Positions 34,642 through 39,167 of a stretch of 39,167 bases of DNA are shown here, piece after piece. Under the pieces are notes generated by a model. It made no database searches. It was not told where the DNA came from and saw only the letters and a list, made by a program, of their open reading frames with translations. Each line of letters begins with the position of its first letter. Within the stretch, counting starts at the first letter, position 1. The stretch covers positions 1-39,167 of the forward strand of contig JAETPY010000015.1 in assembly GCA_021770925.1 (NCBI GenBank). The letters are read 5' to 3'. The DNA comes from Erysipelotrichaceae bacterium (GTDB lineage Bacteria; Bacillota_I; Bacilli_A; Erysipelotrichales; Coprobacillaceae). A program made the translations under genes and the position numbers.

Positions 34642-34650
34642 AGTATACCA
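34642..34650 (-). promoter_or_regulatory. Promoter of the M18 aminopeptidase gene
   Basis: TGGTATACT on the minus strand gives TATACT (34642-34647) with an extended TGn. The -35 is weak. Confidence 0.5.
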
Positions 34651-34786
34651 ATTTCTACAAATTCTCAATCATAATAAGCGTAAAAATCACCTATTATCAT
34701 ATCATGCGGATACATATTATAAATAATAAACCATCTGACAAAAAGTTTAAATTGTAATAAAAAAATTCAATGGATACCTAATTATT

Positions 34787-34829
34787 AATATTGCTCATTT
34801 GTTTTTAACAAATATCCTTCAGCAATATT
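34787..34829. other. Two-tier inverted repeat in a gene-poor gap
   Basis: AATATTGCT (34787-34795) pairs with AGCAATATT (34821-34829). Inside them ATTTGTT (34797-34803) pairs with AACAAAT (34807-34813), giving a 43-nt stem with an internal bulge. It has no clean T-run on either strand and no adjacent open frame. The remainder of the 34.65-35.02 kb stretch shows nothing that I can name. Confidence 0.3.
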
Positions 34830-35026
34830 ATTTGATCCTAATAAACTAATTACAATGTTAAAACTGCTATTTTCTAAAAAAATACAACCCTATAATAAAA
34901 TTAAACAAGAACAAAAATCTAAATCTTTTGTCCCTTTTACACTGCTGTGCATAATATTATTTTTACAATATTTCATGAGTTTATAGAATTATAACACCCT
35001 TGTTTTAATTTTTGCTAGTCAATGTC

Positions 35027-35119
35027 CTAGAAGGCACTAATACATTTTTTAGAGATTTCCAAATATTTGGCTAACGATTTATCTCTTTGCAAATTTTCAT
35101 CATATCGTGCATAGCACAC
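35027..35119 (-). pseudogene. Possible remnant of an XRE-type helix-turn-helix gene
   Basis: A GTG-started 30-codon frame on the minus strand reads YARYDENLQRDKSLAKYLE followed by ISKKCISAF and a stop. The spacing of SLAKYLEISKKCISAF resembles the helix-turn-helix of XRE regulators (LAEYLGISRKTIS). No continuation is seen after the stop. In A/T-rich DNA chance resemblance is possible. Confidence 0.25.
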
Positions 35120-35120
35120 T

Positions 35121-35148
35121 ATAAAACGAGATACCTAAATATCTCGTT
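35121..35148 (-). terminator. Intrinsic terminator of ppaC-rqcP
   Basis: AACGAGATA (35125-35133) and TATCTCGTT (35140-35148) form a 9-bp stem with a 6-nt loop that includes the rqcP stop codon, followed by TTTTATAG on the minus strand. Confidence 0.75.
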
Positions 35149-35401
35149 CTATTCGTTCTTCTTTAATTATTTCATAAAGCATCGCACTATCTTCTTTTAA
35201 CACATGTTCTCTTAGTTCTTTAACTTTAATAGTTAATAAACTACGGCCAAACTGGATTTCAATTTCATCTCCAACTTTAAGTTTTGTACTAGGTTTTGCA
35301 ACTTTTCCATTAACTTTAACTCGTGAACTTTCGCTTATTTCTTTAGATAATGTTCTTCTTTTAATAATTCTTGAAACTTTTAAAAATTTATCTAATCTCA
35401 T
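35135..35401 (-). CDS. rqcP: RNA-binding S4 domain protein RqcP (YabO/Hsp15-like)
   Basis: An 88-aa S4-domain protein. MRLDKFLKVSRIIKRRTLSKE and VKVNGKVAKPSTKLKVGDEIEI are the S4 signature. RqcP helps RqcH add alanine tails to stalled nascent chains on 50S subunits in Bacillus. ATG at 35401 lies one base after the ppaC stop codon; a GTG at 35410 is an alternative. In Bacillus it precedes yabP-yabQ-divIC; here it follows ppaC instead. Confidence 0.88.
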   Translation of the reverse strand: MRLDKFLKVSRIIKRRTLSKEISESSRVKVNGKVAKPSTKLKVGDEIEIQFGRSLLTIKVKELREHVLKEDSAMLYEIIKEERIERDI

Positions 35402-35402
35402 C

Positions 35403-37043
35403 TTATTCACTCATCACTGCAGTAATTGCAGGAACAACTTGCTTTTTACGAGAAATAACCCCTTTTAATGTAGCTTGATAATCAGTTAAGGTAATATCAA
35501 ACGCCTGTTCTACCAGCTGTGGTTTAGGTCCTGCAACAAAAATCTCACTATTTGCATTAATAATATCAGTTAATAATAATAGCGTAAAATCTAAATTATT
35601 ATCATTTGCGAATTTATTCATATAATTTAACATTTCTTCCTTATATGGTAAAAATCCTTCAATATCCATCGAATTAACCTGGGCAACTCCAACAGCCCCT
35701 TCTTCAAACGGAAATTTCTTAAAATCCTGATTAAATATTTCTTCTACTGTTTTACCTGCTAATGAAGTACCTGCTTTAAACATTTCCATTGCAAATTCTT
35801 CAATCTCCACACCAGCAATTTTAGCTAATTTACGTGCTGTTTTTGTATCAATTGGTGTACAAGTAGGCGATTTAAATAATAATGTATCAGAAATAACTGC
35901 ACCTAATAATATTCCTGCAATCGATTGTGGAATTTCAACATTATTTTCCTCGAAGATTCTTGTTACAATCGTTGCCGTTGAGCCTAAAGGTTCTCCTCTA
36001 AATAATAATGGGCCAATCGTTTGAATATCAGCTACTCTATGATGGTCAACAATTTCAAGAATATCAGCTTCTTCAATTCCTGGGATTGACTGACCCCTTT
36101 CGTTATGATCAACTAAAACAACTTTTTTTCTCAAACCTTTTAATAAAGCAAAACGTGAAATACTTCCAACACAGCGATTATTTAAATCTAATACTGGATA
36201 ACTACGATATCTTGTTTCACTCATTACCTCTTTAACATGGTCTAAAGTATCATCAGTTGTAAATAACTTCAAATCTCCCTTTTGCATAATATATTCAACT
36301 GGAATTGCCTGAATAATTTGCTGTGATGTTAAATATGTGTTAAAAGGCGTTGAAATAACACTAATTCCTTTTTCTTTTAATCTATTTAACACTTCTGTTT
36401 CTACATCTAAAGATCCTGTTAAAATAATTAGCGAAACATCAGCATCAATCATTGACTCAACCGCATCATCACGATCACCGCCAATAATAACAATATCACC
36501 TGGCTTAACACGTTTTTTGGCTTCTTCCCCTCGCATTGCTGCAATATGCAGATCACCTTCTATAAATTTTAAATTATGATTTAAATAAAGCACTGATGCT
36601 TCTAAAGTATCAATTACATTTTCAATTGGCGTATGTGCATCTTTTAACAAACTGCTATCCCATTTTTCCATATATCCTTCAACAATATTAGAAGTTGATA
36701 ACAATCCCAATAGTTGACCATGATCATCCAAAATTGGCGCTGATTTTACATTTTGCTGTTTCATCAAAGACCAGGCTGTCTTTAATGTTAATTCCTTAGA
36801 AAAAACAGTCACCTTATCATAATTTAAATCTTCAACCTTTTGTTTAACCGTTTTTAACAATACTGGAATTTCAACATGAAATCTTTTTAAAACATACTCA
36901 GTCTCCCGACTAATTTCACCAAGTCTAACTGGAATCGCATTATAGCGATCGATCGTCTTTAATAAATAAGCATACCCAATCGCAGAACAAATAGAATCTG
37001 TGTCTGGATTTCTATGACCACTTACATAAACCAATTCTTTCAT
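35403..37043 (-). CDS. ppaC: Manganese-dependent inorganic pyrophosphatase with CBS and DRTGG domains
   Basis: A 546-aa family II pyrophosphatase, hydrolysing PPi to phosphate. The DHH catalytic core is split: VYVSGHRNPDTDSICSAIGYAYL opens it. VLVDHNERGQ and EIVDHHRVAD (the DHH motif) come after residue 310. ISDTLLFKSPTCTPID and the C-terminal RKKQVVPAI segment (DHHA2) complete it. Between residues about 65 and 305 sit two CBS domains with a DRTGG domain, which in known enzymes bind AMP/ATP/Ap4A and regulate activity. AGGAGG precedes the ATG. Confidence 0.94.
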   Translation of the reverse strand: MKELVYVSGHRNPDTDSICSAIGYAYLLKTIDRYNAIPVRLGEISRETEYVLKRFHVEIPVLLKTVKQKVEDLNYDKVTVFSKELTLKTAWSLMKQQNVKSAPILDDHGQLLGLLSTSNIVEGYMEKWDSSLLKDAHTPIENVIDTLEASVLYLNHNLKFIEGDLHIAAMRGEEAKKRVKPGDIVIIGGDRDDAVESMIDADVSLIILTGSLDVETEVLNRLKEKGISVISTPFNTYLTSQQIIQAIPVEYIMQKGDLKLFTTDDTLDHVKEVMSETRYRSYPVLDLNNRCVGSISRFALLKGLRKKVVLVDHNERGQSIPGIEEADILEIVDHHRVADIQTIGPLLFRGEPLGSTATIVTRIFEENNVEIPQSIAGILLGAVISDTLLFKSPTCTPIDTKTARKLAKIAGVEIEEFAMEMFKAGTSLAGKTVEEIFNQDFKKFPFEEGAVGVAQVNSMDIEGFLPYKEEMLNYMNKFANDNNLDFTLLLLTDIINANSEIFVAGPKPQLVEQAFDITLTDYQATLKGVISRKKQVVPAITAVMSE

Positions 37044-37052
37044 TTTATCCTC

Positions 37053-37718
37053 CTATTTTTCCATTTTCTTTAAATAACGATATACTGTTGGTTCTGAAAC
37101 CGCTAATTTTTCAGCAACCAGTACAATTGCTCCTTTAACTTTAAAAGTTCCTTTTTCCTGTAAATATTTAACAACCTTGATCTTTTCATCAACATTTAAA
37201 CGTTCCGCTAAAAAATAACTAGGAAAGCCCATCTTTTCAAGACATTCCTTAATATACATATCAATCATTTCATCTAACGGAGAGGATAAGATTTCAACTG
37301 GATTATCCATTTTAAACTCAATATCCTTTTCATCTTTAATTCCTAAAATCTTTTTAATAGTTGATGTCAAATACTCCAAATCTGAAATATTAACATTAAC
37401 ACATAACATCCCAACTGGCATTTCCTTACCGTTTTCTTTGATAAAATATGTAGCTGAACGCATTAGTTTACCATCAGGTCCTGTTGTTTTATAGTTTAAC
37501 ACATAGTCATGATCTATATACTGTTTTTCTTCTAAATAATGTAATGATAAATTAGATAATTTAGCTCCAACTTCCCTTCCAGAATTATGATTATTTGCAA
37601 TTGCAACAATCTCTTGTTCTTTTGAAGTTAAATCATGTAATGCTATTTCCACATTATCTCCTAAAGCTTTACCTAAAAATTCTGTCATTGCAGCATATGG
37701 CTCTAAATATTTATACAT
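37053..37718 (-). CDS. YheO-type PAS/helix-turn-helix transcriptional regulator
   Basis: A 221-aa regulator. Residues 5-120 fit the YheO PAS-like domain (YAAMTEFLGKALGDNVEIALHDL, then YFIKENGKEMPVGMLCVN). Residues about 165-220 are a helix-turn-helix (IVLVAEKLAVSEPTVYRYLKK) of the DauR-like type. Ligand and targets are not known. It starts with AGGAGTGA upstream and ends nine bp before ppaC, so it may share the transcript. Confidence 0.87.
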   Translation of the reverse strand: MYKYLEPYAAMTEFLGKALGDNVEIALHDLTSKEQEIVAIANNHNSGREVGAKLSNLSLHYLEEKQYIDHDYVLNYKTTGPDGKLMRSATYFIKENGKEMPVGMLCVNVNISDLEYLTSTIKKILGIKDEKDIEFKMDNPVEILSSPLDEMIDMYIKECLEKMGFPSYFLAERLNVDEKIKVVKYLQEKGTFKVKGAIVLVAEKLAVSEPTVYRYLKKMEK

Positions 37719-37745
37719 TTTTATTAATCACTCCTCTTTACTGCA

Positions 37746-37751
37746 ATTATA
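37746..37751 (-). promoter_or_regulatory. -10 element before the YheO-type regulator
   Basis: TATAAT on the minus strand, preceded by GTG and with no convincing -35. It is 27 bp upstream of the start codon. A palindrome TTATCATGATAA at 37785-37796 lies just behind it and could be an operator. Confidence 0.4.
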
Positions 37752-37864
37752 CACGAAATTTATTAAAATTAGTAGCATTTTTTATCATGATAATAAAAAC
37801 CATATGTTTTATCCAATAAATTATCATTATAATAATACCGAAATATTCCCTACTATTTATTATA

Positions 37865-38734
37865 TTAGTCCTCTTCTTCAAAAATCAGCCATACTATTCC
37901 ACAGATCATTGCTCCAATTGGATAAACGATCCAGGAAATCTGCCAAGCATAAAAAACAAATGACCATCCTAAATAAATTACTGTTGCAATCATCATAATC
38001 ACACCACAATATTTTGAAACTTTATGATTCCTTTTTTTCTCATTTATTTTGATTTTATCAACACGGTCATATTTATTTTTAAGAGTCCCAAAATAAACAA
38101 ATATACCTGCTGCTATTGTTACAAAAACCATAAATAAGGTATTGGCTAAATTTTCATTATAAAGATTATCAACCAATATTTGAATCATAACTCCAAACAA
38201 AATCGTCCCTACTCCTATAGCTGTCGCCAATGAAAACTTTCGGTTAAATTCACTCTTTTCATTTTCACTATAAAAATCATTCAATTCAATTTTTCGATTT
38301 TCAAAATAAGAATCTCTTATCCCAAAATAAACAAAGCACATTATTCCAATCAAAACAAAGAATAAAAATAGAATTTGACAAACAAACTCAAATTTAGTAT
38401 TTTCCGGGAAATAAGTCTCTGTAAACAAATATATACAAACCCCCAATAAAATAAAAACCGTACCAGAAGTATAGGCTTTTGCCATTAAATTATAATGTCT
38501 TTGATATACTTGTCTATCTGTGTGATCACGATTTATTAAATCTTTTTTCAATAAATCATCAATTGTACATTCAAATATTTCACTTAAAGAAATTAATGTT
38601 TCCACTTCAGGTAAACCACTATCATTTTCCCACTTAGATATTGCCTGCCTTGATACATTTAACCGTTCTGCCAGCTGTTCTTGTGATAATCCTTTTTGTT
38701 TTCTTAATATTTTTAAATTATTACCTAAATTCAT
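37865..38734 (-). CDS. XRE family regulator with C-terminal membrane domain
   Basis: A 289-aa protein. Residues 1-60 form a complete XRE helix-turn-helix (LKILRKQKGLSQEQLAERLNVSRQAISKWENDSGLPEVETLISLSEIF) ending in CTIDDLL. After a linker, five or six hydrophobic segments follow (from about residue 88 to the end) with a final EEED. DNA-binding proteins fused to membrane segments of this kind are common in Firmicutes and may sense envelope or membrane state; the signal is unknown. ATG at 38734 follows GAGGTGA. Confidence 0.87.
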   Translation of the reverse strand: MNLGNNLKILRKQKGLSQEQLAERLNVSRQAISKWENDSGLPEVETLISLSEIFECTIDDLLKKDLINRDHTDRQVYQRHYNLMAKAYTSGTVFILLGVCIYLFTETYFPENTKFEFVCQILFLFFVLIGIMCFVYFGIRDSYFENRKIELNDFYSENEKSEFNRKFSLATAIGVGTILFGVMIQILVDNLYNENLANTLFMVFVTIAAGIFVYFGTLKNKYDRVDKIKINEKKRNHKVSKYCGVIMMIATVIYLGWSFVFYAWQISWIVYPIGAMICGIVWLIFEEED

Positions 38735-38810
38735 TTTTATCACCTCATTTATATTTTAAATGAACAAATATTTTATTACCACCAGCAAACTATTACATCT
38801 AGTAATTTTT

Positions 38811-38838
38811 TTGCAACTTTACGTTGCAACATTGCAAT
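38811..38838. promoter_or_regulatory. Inverted-repeat operator upstream of the XRE gene
   Basis: TTGCAAC-N5-GTTGCAA (38811-38829) is a perfect 7-bp inverted repeat, followed by a third box, ATTGCAAT (38831-38838). A further small inverted repeat ATTAC/GTAAT lies at 38792-38806. TTGCAA boxes also resemble -35 elements, so a bound autorepressor would mask the promoter. Confidence 0.5.
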
Positions 38839-38940
38839 ATCATTGATTTTTACATTTAACCTTAATCTTACCAGTGATTAGATCGGCTTTATTATTTTAT
38901 TTAGTTATGATTCTTATCTAAAGAAGATGCATTAATACTC

Positions 38941-39054
38941 TTAAATCTCAGCCATATTACAATTCCTATATTTAAATTTTTCTATTTGTGATGTTTCTAA
39001 TATATCTTTAAAATTCCACTCCAATTTGATAAGCTCGCTTTAAATTTTTTTCAT
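38941..39054 (-). pseudogene. Possible broken small frame with a good ribosome site
   Basis: GGAGG precedes an ATG at 39054 by six bases, but the frame reads MKKI and then TAA. The same frame then stays open for 32 codons (SELIKLEWNFKDILETSQ and onwards to 38941). A single stop in an otherwise readable small frame suggests a decayed small gene, but chance cannot be excluded at this base composition. Confidence 0.2.
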
Positions 39055-39070
39055 AATTTCCTCCATTTCC

Positions 39071-39091
39071 GTCCGCCTTCGTCGGTCGGAC
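39071..39091. other. GC-rich hairpin in the right-end gap
   Basis: GTCCG (39071-39075) pairs with CGGAC (39087-39091), extended by CC/GG with one bulged T, around a TTCGTC loop. Fifteen of 21 bases are G or C, a sharp contrast to its surroundings. No clear T-run follows on the minus strand; on the plus strand ATTTTATT follows some ten bases later. Confidence 0.4.
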
Positions 39092-39132
39092 ACAAACATT
39101 TTATTAAAAATAATTCTCATCCAATCGTTTTT

Positions 39133-39163
39133 GTAGTATCCTATAAGAGAGGTGGTATACTAC
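39133..39163. promoter_or_regulatory. Imperfect inverted repeat at the right edge
   Basis: GTAGTATCC (39133-39141) and GGTATACTAC (39154-39163) are inverted with a two-base bulge. It may be an operator of a gene lying beyond the window. The stretch from 38839 to the end holds no gene that I can support. Confidence 0.3.
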
Positions 39164-39167
39164 AGAG

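Overview
This window looks like chromosome of a low-GC, spore-forming, anaerobic Firmicute. Gene content and gene style fit the Erysipelotrichia (Coprobacillaceae / former Clostridium ramosum group), but that placement is inference; no rRNA or other decisive marker is present. The DNA is strongly AT-rich, and almost every gene is on the minus strand. The exception is a plus-strand spore germination cluster (cwlJ-gerQ-gerQ) at 24.5-25.7 kb. There is no insertion sequence, prophage, CRISPR array, tRNA or rRNA gene that I can support.

Layout. 0.1-1.6 kb: Crp/Fnr regulator and a Cof-type HAD phosphatase. 1.8-3.5 kb: pyrG with a GGGC-start, hairpin-plus-U-tract leader that matches CTP-sensitive attenuation. 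3.5-3.8 kb: a gene-free stretch that reads as two tandem, related small RNAs. Each has a 5' hairpin, a hairpin with a C-rich loop and an intrinsic terminator. One has a canonical promoter; the other sits behind three 11-bp-spaced direct repeats. 3.8-7.9 kb: a DUF308/LRAT-like membrane protein and adhE with a Rex-like operator. 8.0-11.1 kb: glycerophosphodiesterase, Ca2+/Na+ exchanger, a second HAD phosphatase, and a Cu/Zn superoxide dismutase. 11.1-13.0 kb: a PadR regulator between two DUF2812-like membrane proteins, one broken by an in-frame TGA. 13.1-14.5 kb: an NlpC/P60 cell-wall hydrolase with Ig-like repeats.

14.8-19.1 kb is the conserved Firmicute cluster cysS-mrnC-rlmB-sigma factor-rpmG-secE-nusG, led by a cysteine T-box. 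The small rpmG gene (49 aa) lies at 15549-15698. 19.1-24.4 kb: a lipoprotein, a third HAD phosphatase, and the glycogen operon glgC-glgD-glgA with a near-perfect CcpA cre site. 25.8-31.1 kb: folC, ung, two tandem HAD phosphatases, an esterase, and divIC-yabQ-yabP. 31.1-38.7 kb: a GrpB-family protein, a MATE transporter, an M18 aminopeptidase, rqcP-ppaC, a YheO-type regulator, and an XRE regulator with a membrane domain. The last 430 bp hold operators and hairpins and no supported gene.

Together the genes describe fermentative metabolism under redox and carbon control (Rex/adhE, CcpA/glg), nucleotide supply (pyrG), translation and ribosome quality control (cysS, rlmB, mrnC, rpmG, rqcP), and sporulation or germination (yabP, yabQ, cwlJ, gerQ). 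The strongest candidate for something undescribed is the tandem small-RNA pair at 3541-3799.
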